Below, in pieces: positions 36,636 to 50,118 of a stretch of 64,000 nt of DNA. Within the stretch, counting starts at the first letter, position 1; each line of letters starts with the position of its first letter. A program made the translations under genes and the position numbers. The notes beneath the pieces are model-generated. The model worked only from the letters and a program-made list of their open reading frames with translations. It was not told the origin of the DNA and searched no databases. This stretch comes from Burhinus oedicnemus (taxonomy: Eukaryota > Chordata > Aves > Charadriiformes > Burhinidae), in the NCBI GenBank assembly GCA_008921705.1, contig VFFE01007633.1, forward strand, positions 1,641,178-1,705,177, given 5' to 3'.

Positions 36636-36871
36636 GATTGGAGCACCTCCCTTATGAGGAAAGGCTGAGAGAGCTGGGACTCTTTAGCCTGGAGAAGAGA
36701 AGGCTGAGGGGAGACCTTATTCTTGCTTCTAAGTATCTAAAGGGTGGGTTGAAGGAGGATGGAGCCAGACTCTTTTCAGTGGTTCCCAGGATAACAGGAC
36801 GAGGGGCAATGGGCACAAGCTGGAACATAGGAAGTTCCATTCAAACACAAGAAAAAACTTCTTTACGGTGA
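36636..36871 (+). pseudogene. CR1 ORF2 C-terminal remnant beyond the LTR
   Basis: Directly after the LTR duplication the CR1 frame resumes with [20 protein letters not shown], the conserved terminal motif of avian CR1 ORF2. It continues through [13 protein letters not shown] and GARLFSVVP to a TGA at 36869. Alignment of the frame across the LTR shows this is the separated end of the ORF2 upstream. A frameshift near the end probably brings the stop slightly early, since the following HWTRLPREVVE-like sequence (about 36880-36915) lies in another frame. Confidence 0.88.
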
Positions 36872-37039
36872 GGGTGACAGAGCACTGGACCAGGCTGCCC
36901 AGGGAGGTTGTGGAGTCCCCTTCTCTGGAGATTTTCAAGACCTGCCTGGATGCAGTTCTGAGTAATGTGCTGTAGGCATTCCTGCTTTAGCAGGGGAGTT
37001 GGACTAGATGATCTCTAGAGGTCCCTTCCAATTCTCAAA

Positions 37040-37057
37040 ATTCCGTGATTCCGTGAT
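37040..37057 (+). repeat. CR1 3'-terminal octamers
   Basis: ATTCCGTG is present twice and then AT, a variant of the 8-base terminal repeat that CR1 enzymes recognise for priming. Confidence 0.85.
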
Positions 37058-40000
37058 ATGGAAAATAGCTAGAAAAAACTTGCAGGGTAGTTCCAGTTTC
37101 ACTACAGCTTGAGAACTACATTACAAGCAAGTTTCAGGCTCTTTATTTGGCGTTTTTGGCTATCATGATTTGCATACACTCCTCATTGGGATTTTAAGAA
37201 ACTTATGCATTATTTGGGGGTACAACAGGAGCTCTCTGTTAAGTTCTGCACTAACTGGAACAGTCAACAATAATCTTGTTGTGAACGATATCTTAACTGT
37301 GATACATCACTTAGATATATGGATATTAAGAAAATTTCCAGGCTACATTTCCAAAGAGATGTGGGCTTGTATTATAAAGGAGCTCTTTTGGACGACAAAC
37401 AACTCTGAGACGGCAAGCAGTGTTCCCTAAATAAGGCACAGCTGGTATTCACAACTTTAGCAAACCTTGCAGAGCTTTCTGTTATCTACACAGTTCAAAA
37501 TGTTGCAAGGAGAAAAGTGAAGCGCTCTAGAGAGCAAGAAAGTATCTACATGGTACTCATAGCCAGGGGTCTCCTAGCGGTAGGTGTCTGATGAGGTCAG
37601 TCTTTTCTCACACAAGTTGCAGACAAGGGGAAGACAGAAGTTACTCATCTCCCTCAGCCCCATGGAGGTATCATTTACTCCAGAGCCAGATCATTCACCA
37701 AGAATGTGGAAGACCTGGCTTCTTCCTTTGCCTGGTTTCATCTAAAAGTTGGTGTTTTCATGTCTCATGAGAGAGTGACATAATTGCTGTCCTTTTGGTG
37801 AGGGGTGACTCTTAGAACCCTTAGTGGAAGATGCTCCATTTTGTATAAATAAGTAGCATTTTGATCAATAAGCAAGAAAAAGAACAAGTATTTATCGCCA
37901 GCGCATGGGATAAGGTAACATCAACTCACTTAGGATGAAGCATTACTGAATTTGACCGTCTTCTGCAGTTTCTAGTCATTTACACAAAAAAGGAATGCCT
38001 CTGACAAAGGGATGAATACAATTTGTCCCCGTGTATTGAGTATTCTGGCAGTTAGTAAAACTTTCCCAGCAAACAAAGGACTAAGTTCAAGAAATGAACA
38101 GAGACAGATTCAACATCAGTTCTTACCTCTCATTTTATTTTTGACTACAGTGACAGTGTGCAACCGTGGATGGGGATGAGGTAAGAAACAAAATGCCAAG
38201 AATTTTATCAAAGGATGGGTCAAGCTGTTCTCAGTTGTGCGAGAGGTTGTGTGAGGCACATGTTGTTTGGTTGAAGGCTGCCTGGACTTTGGTGTCGCTG
38301 CTCAGCAATGGCATTTTGGGCACCATGCAGCATTTTATTACGAGAAATCTAGCTGACAAAAGACTGAGTTCTGGGCTAGATGGCACCTGATTTTAGGTTC
38401 TGAGACTATCTTTTAAACCATCAGGAAGACCTTTTCCCGTCCTTCCCTTTACTGTTCCCTTATTAACCTAGCTATCTGCATTCATATGAATAATAGAATA
38501 CCTGGACATTTAAGGGATATATTATCTTTCTCTTCGTCATTTTATGTTTATCCTATGACTGCTGGATAAACTGTAACTTGAAAAAAAGTGAATGAACACT
38601 TCTGGAAGCATCTCTACCCGGAGATGCTGTTTCAGAAAAGTTTGATTCAGCACTGTGGGGTTTTGAATGTCAGGATGAATATTTTATAAAACCTTTTTAC
38701 TCAAATATGGTTACATCTAGAAAAAAAGAAAATTCAGCACAATGTTGAACAGTTTTTTACTGTATCTTCTGTATTGCTGTTCAAGAATTCAAGGCATGAA
38801 CAAAGTCAATGAAAGCTGATAGTACTGCTTTGCAGGGCTAAGTGTGTAATTAGTTGCGTAACAACGTACATACCTGTATTACACAATTCTGTATCACACA
38901 ATTCTTAGTATAATCCTATGTTTCTAACATGAAGAAGTATAGGAATTACAACTGATATCAACTGGTATAGTTTCAGGGATAACTTTTTGGTGGATCTCAT
39001 TCCACAGAAGCTTTTGACAGAGGTATCTGCATCATGGTAACAAAATTATCTCTGAGGTACTTGACACAAAAACAACAGAATATTCTGACTTATGTGTATT
39101 TAGGACCTCATGGATTTTATTTTTTTCTCTTCCATTTCTTTTCTGTTTAGTTGTTGTTCATGGTGGTTTTTTCTGACCAGGTTTTCTGACCACTTTAACT
39201 ATTCTGTCACCTAGCTTGTCCTCCTCCCTGGTATTTCCAGAATATTTTTCAAAAATTTGCATGCTTTCTGAAGCATTCTCTAGGCTAAAAAGAGTTTGGA
39301 AACTGAGAACCCATGTGGCCCTCACTCTCATGAAAAATTCGTAGTGATTTAGACATAGTGATAATTGGACCACAGAGATATGACAAGTTTTTCTTGCTAT
39401 AGTTCTCTCCAGGACTAGAAATGATTGCTGCTACTTTTGTACATCTTTGTTTAATTAAATTTCACAGAAGTCTTATGAACTAAAAATGGAAATAAGATGC
39501 ATTTTTTTTACAGTAAGGATAATTAACACTGAAACAAATTGTCTGAAGATGCAATAAGTAGAATGACCATTTAGAAAATATGCTCTATTTCAACCAGAAA
39601 TTAGTACTTTTGCTAAAAGAAATAGTAGGTACTAGCCTATGGTTAAACTTGAGCTGATGGACAAGTTGGTGGTGTGTTACATATTGTCTGTTTTGGGCAA
39701 AGAATCAGAGGCTTTCAGAAAATACACCTTTTACAAATATTACAGTGATTGTGAAAATTTGTGTAATTTATATTAAAACCATATAAATACAAATAACATT
39801 AAAGAAAAATCCCTAACAATATATGCATCCATAGTCACATCCTAAAGCTTAGTTCTCCTCTTTCTATTTCAAAACAGTCTGGAGAAACAGGTTGACATCA
39901 TGGTGTACCAGAAGTCATTTGGGCTATCCGTGTTTTAAGAAAGGTCAGCACTTGACAAGCTTTTTGTACCGATAATGGTCTGCTACAACTTAATAACCTC

Positions 40001-40438
40001 CAAAGTATGCAAAAGTTGTAAGATTAACTTCACTCATTAGCTTCAGCTAAAGAAAAAAGCTTATAAACAAACGTTGTTGGGTTCTGTTTTGTGTTTTGTT
40101 TGTGGTTTTGTTTTTGCTTTTTTAAAAAAAAGAGTTATTGAAACCCTGGAGCAAATTTACTATTAATGAAATTTTTTCCTGGGAATTCAAATGTTCCTGA
40201 TTTCAGCAGTTTAAGAAAAGGAAAGCTCTGATTTTTAGGTCGTGTATGCATTATTAGCAAACCTGTGAATCTAAACTGGTGTATCTGTACTTGTAAAACT
40301 TCCTACACTAGAATGAAAACTTACTTGTTTCAGAATAGGATCCTCCACTCCTCTATACTAGTACAGTCAGTTTAACAATGGTAGTATCATTATGTTGCTA
40401 TGGGTTTTCTGGGCATACAAACAGTTTCCTGGAGAGAG
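37058..40438. other. Non-coding AT-rich DNA
   Basis: No gene is recognised apart from one candidate microexon listed separately. T- and TTTG-rich runs lie at 40080-40135. Confidence 0.5.
38151..38180 (+). other. Candidate 30-nt microexon
   Basis: A pyrimidine-rich tract ending TTTTTGACTACAG precedes it, and GATGAG followed by GTAAGAA closes it, so both splice sites are strong. The 30-nt interval is a multiple of three and open in one frame. Such short exons occur in neuronal genes, but nothing here identifies a host gene, and splice-like pairs arise by chance. Confidence 0.18.
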
Positions 40439-40472
40439 ATATATATATACACATATATATATATATATATAT
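40439..40472. repeat. (TA)n microsatellite
   Basis: An interrupted AT dinucleotide run of about 34 bases. Confidence 0.9.
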
Positions 40473-41689
40473 GAAGTTTTCTTGCAGCAAAATACTTAAT
40501 CTATGACCTATCTAATGCTCCAGAAACAAGAGAAATTTGCAGAAGAGAATGTCACTGCAGGTTCCTTTTGGCTGTAAGTGGCCCTTTCACATTTACCATG
40601 AGGCAGACATTCTCCCAGATCACTAGCATGCGTGTTTGCTCTCGTGTGCTGCGGAATTTACAAAGCCAAGTTAACTCTACATGTTCACCCGTAGTCTCCA
40701 GACAGCATAGCTTATTTATCAGCGTGTCTCTTCTCTGCCACGCATGGGGTATGGTGTATAGATCCCTGAGCTAGCAGAGATGCAACTCAGTAAATCCACA
40801 TGGTGCGGATCAGCTCTATGGCTGACCTAACAAGCTCTGCTTCGCAGCTATCTTTATTAGCTTGAATGCACCGCTGCACAAATGTGGCTTAGCCTGCAGT
40901 CAGACCCAAGCTGATTCACATCCAGTCAGCTCAGGGAGCTCTGCGCCATGCACCCGCTGCTTCTGGTTCTGGTTATCATTGTCAGCCCTGGGTCAGAGGT
41001 GTTCACACCCGTGCTGTAGCCAGAGTTATATGCCTGTTTGGAAGCTCACCTGAACAATACGCCATTGAAAAGCTTTGTTTTCTCATGTAGATGTGGACCA
41101 ACAGTTCAGCTAGGTAAAGATCAATATTTCTTGGAAACTTTGATATTTGAAGAAGTTACCAGTAGTTTGTTTTTAATTAAATAAAGGTGATCACTTAATA
41201 GCAGGGATTATTATGTAGTATTCATTAGTTTGTATCTTCAGTGTAATAACTTTATCACTAATCCACTGGCAGCCATTCCCCTAAAATGAGAGAGCTGCTT
41301 TGACACAGAATACAGAAAAGTACAATAGCAGCTGTTTCTCAGCATGATTTTAAAGCTGATTTTTAATGTGAACTTAAACTTATAATTTCTAGGAATCTCA
41401 GACAACAGAAGGTTAAAACCAGAAAGACCTACTCTTTCTGCAAAATTAAAGCCACCTATCCCTTTCTAATCTACATAATACCCATAATTACATGCAAATT
41501 ATGTGATTTTCAACTGTTTATAGATTCTGTTCCTATAATTAAATGCAGCACAACAATGTTTTTAAGAGCTCAGAGACATCGCTATGAATCATACGTATCC
41601 TGCAGAGCCCCATTATCACAATCAGGACTCAGAGGACAACAATTTTGCAGTAAACATTGTAGTTTGATACAATGGATCAGGCGTGAATA
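40473..41689. other. Non-coding DNA
   Basis: Nothing is recognised. The 40560-41050 part is slightly GC-richer, with frames below 70 codons only. Confidence 0.5.
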
Positions 41690-42210
41690 ATTTAAGGAAC
41701 CATGGCAAGACCTTGTTGATTGCTTCTCTTAACATTATAAAGAATAATGGTAACACAGGCCTTTGTTAAAGGCCTGTATCCCTAGAGAGATGGCATTTAA
41801 TATGATTGAAAAGGAAAGAGCTGGCATTGGTCCAGCCTGTGAGCATTCCTGCTTAAAACCCCTACAATTAAATTGGTTAATGAGAATCATGTTAAACACA
41901 AAGTAGTTCATGCCATGAAGCTGAGAAAGAATCATCATGCTCCAAGTTAATAGGGGGGAAAAGGGACAAATTAATCCAATTACCCCTTTTTTCAGTTATT
42001 CCAGGGAAAAGCAAATTTATTCACAATCAGCTTTCGATGCATTTCCCTAATTAATGCAATTTGATAAAATGAAACAAATTCATGACATCATTAGCTGAGT
42101 TGTGCTTAATGAAGTTGGGCTGTATGAAACATTAACTGCAGTATTGAATCCATTTCCTTGGACCGGGAAATACGCATTTATCATTTCAGTACATTTACTC
42201 TGGAAGTTCC
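41690..42210. promoter_or_regulatory. Candidate conserved non-coding element cluster
   Basis: This half-kilobase is dense in homeodomain/POU-like words (TAATTAA, ATTAAT, ATGCAATTT, TTAATGA) and E-box or nuclear-factor-like words, without simple-sequence structure or repeat signatures. It also contains a perfect 10-bp hairpin at 41755-41777. This is the texture of deeply conserved vertebrate enhancers in gene deserts near developmental genes. Conservation cannot be tested here, so the call is inference. Confidence 0.35.
41755..41777. other. Perfect 10-bp hairpin with 3-nt loop
   Basis: ACAGGCCTTT, loop GTT, then AAAGGCCTGT form uninterrupted complementary arms. Confidence 0.7.
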
Positions 42211-45200
42211 AATCATAAGGCCTTATCACCATAATCATTGTGTCCCGATAAATCTACATATATTAACATTTTGATCAATGTCATCATTAAGGTCAGACTA
42301 TGAAGAATTCTATCACTTAGCAGCATGGAAGAAGTTAAATAGGCTCCTTGAAAAGCTATGTTCTTTTCCAACCAATGGTAAGAAGCTGTCTGATGGACAA
42401 CTGTCAAACTGTAAATGGAAATAGCAGTAATTCTGTCATCAGCTTTGTTCAGTTACTCTTTCTTCCACAGAGGTCTGTAGATCAAAGTGGTTTCTGCAAT
42501 ACTCCCGTTCGCACAACAAAAGGCATATAAACTTTCATTGATAATGAAGAGTATCACCGGAAGGTACCTTTAAGAGACTGAAGCTTTGATAGGGACATTC
42601 ATGTGGGAAGGGGTGACAAAAATTTAGCATTGCTTCTTCTTTTGTTTATGCGTTTAGGGTTTTTTTATTGGGACTATGCTATTCAAAATATGGAAAAGAT
42701 TCAAGCCTGCTACCTGACGCTGAAACATTAGATCGTGTGAGGCATCCTTATTTACTAAAATTTGATAGGATATAGTATAAGCAAAGATCCTTTATATAGG
42801 GACTATTGGACCCAGAAGAAAGTTTCTGATGTTATGAACTTGAAAACTAAATCTGCTGAATTAAAGCAGAAAATGTGCATGATCCTTCTAATGAATGCGG
42901 TGCCATTCTCCACGCAAACACTTAAGTGCTATAATCATTACCAAAAGTGAAACATCAGAATACTGGGAATTCTGCTCATAATATTCCTAATGGAGCAGAA
43001 GAGATGGGATGAATTCTATTTGGAGCTTTGCAGAAGAGAGGGGTGGAAATATTTCCCAGAACTGGCCCAAAAAGGGTGTTTAAAATTAATTGACTAGAGA
43101 GAAAAAGTTATATGATTATGGGATTGTTATTGCACTGATAAATGTTTGAATACTCCTGTACCTTCATTTCCTAAATTTTCACTGGTGTACAGCTGTAGAA
43201 TTTCAGTCTAATTATTTAATAAGACACCAACATATTAACTTGTTTTCATACAGTGAAATTAGACTGATGAACAAAATTAGCACTCAGTGATACATAAAGA
43301 CGGAACGAACTGCCAGTGTTCAAGTTATAAGCAAGCACTATAAGGCTTTATAATGGCAGACTGCAAGTTTTATTTATTAATTGGCCTCATTTAAATTATT
43401 GTCCTGTCTCAGTTTAATTTTCTTTACAGTTTAATAATAATATTACGAGGAAGAGATCATTAAAACTAAAATATGAAACTGGGTATTTGGCTCGAACAAA
43501 TCATTGACAACAGAGGGAGAAAAACCTGATTAATCAAACATTTGCATATTCTTTGTGCTAAAAGAATAGGGAGGTTGTAAGCATCAATTAAAACTTCTTG
43601 CATTAATTCAATACTTATTGGCCTTTTGGTAAAGTCAAATGTGGAATACAAAGTCACTCCCAGGGAGAAAGCTGTGGATCAAAACTTACAGAATCTCTAA
43701 GTGATTCATTCTGTCAGTGACATTCGTTTCAGATTTGCGCATTGACCTGTGACGAAAAAAATTATTTGAAAGCAATTTCAATCTTAAAGTTGTTTGCCGT
43801 GTAAACTTTTTGAGTGTTAGGTGAGTCATACTAGAGAGAAAAATGTCTTTCCATCAGCTGATAAGGTTTATTTTATTCAAAAATATCTAGGCAATTTTAC
43901 AGGGTTTTTTTAACAATAAAAACTGAAACCAGATGAAATTTTCAAATGCAAGATCACCTAATTTTGAAAGTGATTGCAACATTGCTTTTCAATTTTTCAA
44001 CTTCAAATAAAATTTAAAGACAACTCTCTTGGTGTAAACTTATAACATTTTCCACATTTTCTAATCTGGAAAAAAAAAAAAAGCTTGCTTTGTCTGCAAA
44101 CTTTCTCATTCTCTGGAAAAAGAAAAGTTCCAGTAACCACTGCCACAAAGTCGGGGTAGGGACAAAAACTTCCTGGAGGTCTGTTTTCCCTGACAGTGAT
44201 TCCTTACAACTCCAGCTGAGTTTTGTAGCACTTCGCTTGACAACCTGTTTGGAACTTCAGAAAAACCAGCAGTAACAGTCACAACACAGTTGTCATTTCA
44301 TTTAAATATATCCCTTGAAAAACAAATGTTTTTACAGTTCTACAAGTAGTTTGTTCCTTCTAGTTGTAGCTAAGCAACCAGCATTTTGACAAGATTCTGC
44401 TGTCACTGTTAATGTCCCCAAACATATGGTTTTCCAAAGCTATAATTACAATTTAACAGTGGTAAAACAAGATGGCAACTATCACGAGACACAGCCTTGC
44501 AGATCTTCATGCTGCAAATTAAGCCAGTGGTAATTACATTAACATTGCCAGAAGCAGCCAATCCATTTTCTTACATAAAATCAAACGTTGAACTATGTAG
44601 TTTTAGGATAAGAATTTTAACAGTTATTTGCATAATGTGTAATGAATTATATCAAGTTTTCATAGCACTCTTATTGAAGTATTTTAAAAAATATTATGCA
44701 TTACACTAATTGTTGACATCTGTCAATTTTATATTTTTAAAATCAGCAGCAAAACATGGCTCAGTCCTATTCTATGTAAAAAGCTGGGATCTGTAATACA
44801 CATTCTTCATGACACCTACTATGCTGCAATAAGTTATCACAACTGGACCCATTAATCTTTCTTACCAGAAGGCCCATCCTAACACTTAGTATAGCCACAC
44901 TTTAAAGCATTCAATCTGTGTTCATTCTTTCTGGATGAAAAATAAAGTCTGTTGTCCAGAACCATAGGTCTGTTATCATTTTAGTGCAGGTTGCTAGACA
45001 AAATATGCGAGGTGAAGGGCTACTCCAGAAAACAGCAGCCTAACCCCATTCAGATTTCTGTTCAGTGGAACTTGAGTGGAGCTGAACATTCTGCACTGCA
45101 TAGGTGGCTCATATATATTATCATTAATAAGATTATTAATTTAAAAAGGCCGTTATCATAGAGCTGCAGGTTATCATGAGCTTAACTTGAAGCATATAAT

Positions 45201-46430
45201 TAAATCCCAGTGACTTCAAAGCACACAAGAGCAACAAAAAGAATCCCTATCATGTTTAACTTCTATTACCCTTTCTAAGGAAAAAATACTCTTGCAAATT
45301 TCCATATTGATGATAAAATACTTTATCTCTTGACAAGGACAAAAAAAAATAACAAGTACATTTGTTTTATCAGGCATATGATATCTACTTTGAGTAGTTT
45401 AGCTTTAAAGTTTCACAAAAAGTCTTCTGCAGTTCTGCCTCTTTGAATATGATTAAAAACCAAAAATTGTGTCAGGGCTTTCTGTAGTAGTCTTTCCAGA
45501 ACATGAAATAAAGTATTAACTGAAATAATTGTAGGATTCTAAAGGGTTTACGCCTGGATTGCAGGCCTTACATCTGCTTCTAAATTCCTAGTGAATGTTT
45601 TGCCTTTACTAATTGCGCTTATGTTATGTGGAATAATATTACATTGCAATTTGTCCAAATTCCTTTGAAAATATTCTATGATAATACACACATATTAAAT
45701 TAAAATTTTCTTGTTTATGACATTTTGATTTGTGGTCTTTTTCTGCCTTCAGTGTGAAAACTTTATTTTTATTTTCTCTCCTGCTTTTCCTTGCTTTGCA
45801 ACTGTTTCCTAATGTTTCTCATTTATAGTAGCATAAGATAGGAAATGGGGAAAATAAATCTTTCATTGATTTAATTTTATTTAGAGGTTTAAGAATAGTT
45901 GTTCCTTCTCTTACTTTCCCCTTTTTTAACCTCTCTTCTTGTTCATTGGGAAAGGAGGAAAATAAGAAGGGAAAAACCTTAACCTTTATGCTAAACCTTT
46001 TAGGTTAAAAAGCCAGGTTAAAATAATGTTAAAATAAAGTTAGTATTTGAAATAGAAAAGGGTATTTCTTGTTTCTTTTTCAAGATGTAATTGCTGTATT
46101 AAAATTGAATAAATGAAAGTGTATTAAGTATTAAATCTGGATAAGAATAACTTAAAAACATGCAGAGAAGAAAAGCGTCCTTATGGCACAGAGTGAAACA
46201 GAGCATTTTGCAAGCATGAATATAGTGTCTGTTCCTCTGTTATTGTGCCAATAAAGGACAAATCTCATATCAGACTGGTGTATGAATTGGATTAAACCTG
46301 TATTATCATTAATAATTATAATTCTATCGTGATGAACTCAGTTTGGCCCCACTTCTTGCCACATGCATCAAGTGGCATCCTCCAGCTATCCTCAAAATCA
46401 GGGAGATGGAGGAGAACAAAAGGAAAAGGG
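42211..46430. other. Non-coding AT-rich DNA, conserved-looking patches
   Basis: No gene is recognised. Patches near 43200-43460 and 45090-45220 have the same TAAT-rich, complex texture as the block at 41.7-42.2 kb (for example TTATCATTAATAAG near 45117). The remainder is ordinary. Confidence 0.4.
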
Positions 46431-46485
46431 AGAGGAGAGGAGAGGAGAGGAGAGGAGAGGAGAGGAGAGGAGAGGAGAGGAGAGA
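46431..46485. repeat. (AGAGG)n pentanucleotide microsatellite
   Basis: Ten perfect AGAGG units plus a partial one. The frames crossing it on both strands (about 120 codons) owe their length to the absence of stops in this repeat and are not genes. Confidence 0.95.
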
Positions 46486-49400
46486 GCTTCTCTAGTAAAA
46501 GGCCACCACCACTGAAATATTTCTTTGCATTTGTGTGCTTCTGTGCAACTTGCATGATACTCTTACAACTTTCAATAATAAAACACTTTGAAAGAGACAG
46601 GAAAGATTTAGGAAAAATAAATTCTGCTAAAGAGAGAAGCAGAGTAACTGAGACATCAGTATCACTTAACACATTCACATCTGTGGCAGTTTTTTATAAA
46701 TAATACTATAAAGTGTGTACTGCGTGTTCAGGGAGATACTCATCTAATATCGCCCAGCTTTTAGCTGTCTGACCAAAGATAAGCAGATAGATTCCCCCTG
46801 TTAGTGAAGAGAGATAAGCCTGTGTCAGTGGACAATGCAAACCATCCAAAAATAGGTATCTAAGATGTGTGCAGTGAATGCCCCCATAGGTGCCATATGC
46901 ATTGCCTACAGAAGGAATCAGCACCTAGCTTATAACAGATACGTAACTTTTCAGAGGCTGAAGACAAGTGAGATGCATCCTACTCGTATTGTGCCTATTG
47001 CATCAACATATTAACCACAGCTGAAATCCTGGAAAAATATCAAGTTGATTGTTATAAATTCTACATATATATGACCCAGTTCAATGAAAGGCTGACTTCT
47101 CTGTGTCTGTTGACACTTGTGAAGTTAGGCAGTTAAGTTTATAATGAAATAATTTGCTGCATCAGGGCCTTGACATTTTTTGCTCTTTCTTTTAGGAAAT
47201 CATATAAAGCAAAATCCAATCTGAAAAAGGCATAGTTCTTAGGGGCACTAAGGGAAATATAGGAAGAAATCTGGTTTCAAAATATCTAGGTTATAATATA
47301 AGATCATTTTGCAATTGCAGGCTGTGAGTTAGACTTTAGACCTATTTTGAACCACTACATTTAAATCTATAACCAAGGTGTGGAGCTCCATACGCATACA
47401 TACAAGATTGCACGTGTGTTCTACATGTTGGATTAAAAGAATGCTTACTTCTGTCTCCGAAGCCTATCTCACCACTGCTCACTGTGTAGGTACCATACTG
47501 TGACCTAAGTGTTTATTTAAACAGCTGTAACTGAGGCTTAATTCACCACAGACATAGCTGTTAAAAACAAACATTTAGATGTGAAAATAGCTCGGTGGCC
47601 TGCACAGTGCTGGTGAGATGAGCAGGAGGAGGTAGATGCAGAATGTGCTGTGCCTCTTTGAAGTGCAGACATTTGCAAGTATTGTTGTGAAAACATCGGC
47701 TGAACGTGTAAAAAGAAAATAAAGTCATGCTCCTGCTCTGGCCTAGCAGTAACCATTGAAGTTTTTTATTTCTTTACACATAATAGAAAAAATGCTAAGA
47801 AATAACAAATCTTAGCTTGGAATTTAGCCAATGTACTAACTGCTCAAAAGAGACTGGTTGAAAATAGGTAACAGATATCACTTACACCATTTACACATTT
47901 GCCACTATTGCTTGATTTCCAATCTTAATGTGTAACTCCAGATGTCTCAGCTCTCTTTATTTTTAACTGGCTACATCTGGAGCAAATTAAGCACAGTCTT
48001 TTGTCCTTAAATCTAGATTTCAGTGGAATTACTCCATATTGCCCATATTGATAGATGAGCTTTGCAGATTTACCAGCTGTAAATGCTCATAACTCATTCT
48101 ACACTTAGTGTTTACTTCAAATTATTATTGTGACATTGCAACAAGAGGGCTTTTTTCAGGAGCTAAGAATAACTTGTTATCAGATATGGTTAGTGTTTTA
48201 TTACTATTAATATCAACAAGTTTGTTTTGACAGAAGAGAATAAAGTTATAAAATTGCAAACAAATTTATTGTCTATTTTACTGTAATTTTATCACTTCTT
48301 TGAGAAAAAAGTCCAGTTAATTTTTTTATAGATATATGCTTTTTTAGTTCTGGAGACTTTAAATTGTTCCTGTGACAAAACAGTGTTCTAAGAATCTCGA
48401 TGATTAAACTAGAGATAAAATCTTCCTATTTTTTATGGAATCTTGAAAATCTAACTCAATTTTTTCTAGTTCAGGAATGTAATTAAACTTACATGCTGAT
48501 GAAAACCCTGCCAGTTTTTTGAAAAATCTTTTAGTTATAAAGAGGAAAAAATGACTGATGCAATGAAGCAAACTAATAGCAGACTCTTTTAAAGTTAAGC
48601 ACATAGGTTAATACTGAAAGAGGAACCTTTAAACATTGAAAATTATGCAAACAGAATCAAAATTTCAGATATACTTTTACCCAGTAATAAATAGTGTGGA
48701 CAACATTGGGTAAAAAGGCATTGGATGAAAATATTTTTGTGATTGAAATATATAGTCTGTTTAGAAATGTATGTTTTTCTATTATTCAGCTGACAAGATC
48801 AGCTATATAGAGTACAGCGAAGAACAATTTCTTAGAGCAGCTAAGCCTGAAATCAGTTTTCTCTATGGCTTTGTCTAAGACAAAGTAAACTTTATGAAAA
48901 CCTCAGAATGAAACATTAAAGTTCCCCAGGCAACCTGACTATTTTTTCTACTCATGTCCAACCCCCCCTTTTTATCATTTTTCCTCAGTAGAGTGGTTAA
49001 AACCAATCAAGCTTTGCTAGACAGAACTCATTTGCTTGTGTCTTCCCAGAAGGCTGCACTGGATGGATTTTCTGGAGCATATCTCAGCAGCCTGTCACCA
49101 CAGTAGATGCTGGTGATCACATTTACTTCCTATTGTCACAGGCCTGGTGAAGACTTGTGCCACAACTTCTCATTTGTTTAATTATACAGTAATTAGAAGG
49201 GTCATCCAAGAGAAAGGAATGTCAGATTCATTTTTTCTCCTGGTGTGAAGGGACTGAAACACAGCCCCCAATTTACTTTTACCTTAAGAATAACACTACC
49301 TGATAACCATTGCCCCTTCTTTAGGAGCTGCTGATGTGTTCCAGAAAGATGAAAACAGACTGAAGATTGAATGGGCAAGAAGGCAAGAGGAAAGTAAAGA

Positions 49401-49740
49401 AACCTGCAAGCTCTTTATTAGAATATGCACCTGGAGATGGTGACATGGGGTTTTGAATCCCTAAAAGAAAAGGTGACCATCTTCCACCAGACAGACTACC
49501 ACCAGTGCCTCTACCCCGCCTACATCTCATGGCAGAGGTAGGTGGGGAGAGCACTGCTGCACCATCCCATGAATGGTGTAATTTAGACCGATTTTGCACC
49601 TGCTCAAAATGGAGATGTGTTCCCTAGGGCAGATGTGCTGTACATCTCCATTGGGTTCATTCTTAGGGCTTTCCTTCACTTCCAGAGAGGATTTTGGATT
49701 CTGAGTAGAGGAAGATGTTTCTCCATACCTTTGCATAATG
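46486..49740. other. Non-coding AT-rich DNA
   Basis: Nothing is recognised. Confidence 0.5.
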
Positions 49741-50118
49741 CCTGAAATCATGAAATCATGGAATGTTTGAGATTCGAAGGGACCTCTGGAGGTCATCTGG
49801 TCCAACCTCCCTGCTCAAGCAGAGCCACGTAGAGTCACTTGCCCAGGACCCCATCCAGATGGGTTTTGAATATCTCTAAGGAGAGGGAGACTCCACTCTG
49901 CCAACCTGTGCCAGTGCTCAGTCACCTTTAAGGTAAAAAAGTGTTTCCTGATGTTCAGATGGCACCTCCTGTTTGAACCTGTTGCCTCCTGTCTTATCAG
50001 TGGGCACCACTGAAAAGAGCCTGGCTCCATTTTCTTTGCACTGTCCCTTCAGGTATTTATATACATTGATAAAATCCTCCCCCCCGAGCCTTCTCTTGTC
50101 TAGGCTAAACAGTCTCAA
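49741..50118 (-). mobile_element. 5'-truncated CR1 LINE tail, minus strand
   Basis: The plus strand begins with the reverse of degenerate CR1 octamers (ATTTCATG, ATTCCATG). It continues with GGGACCTCTGGAGGTCATCT and GTCCAACCTCCCTGCTCAAG, the standard avian CR1 3' end. The translated part up to 50118 contains the degraded LFSLDKRRLGGEDFINVYKY and GARLFSVVP segments of the ORF2 C-terminus. Divergence is higher than in the CR1 at 33-37 kb, so this copy is older. Confidence 0.92.

Larger units (their letters stand above)
33181..37057 (+). mobile_element. Long CR1 LINE, split by a solo LTR
   Basis: This is the most complete mobile element here: about 3.26 kb of CR1 once the 619-bp LTR is set aside. 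It is 5'-truncated inside ORF1, retains almost all of ORF2 (endonuclease and reverse transcriptase), and ends in the typical tail GATGATCTCTAGAGGTCCC followed by ATTCCGTG octamers at 37040-37057. CR1 elements copy themselves by target-primed reverse transcription using the ORF2 enzyme. This copy is dead: one frameshift, at least three stops and the LTR insertion interrupt its frames. Long intact stretches mean it is young relative to the decayed LINEs elsewhere in the window. Confidence 0.96.

Noticed and set aside
46316..46703. Frames of about 120 codons on both strands
   Set aside because: They owe their length to the stop-free AGAGG pentanucleotide repeat.
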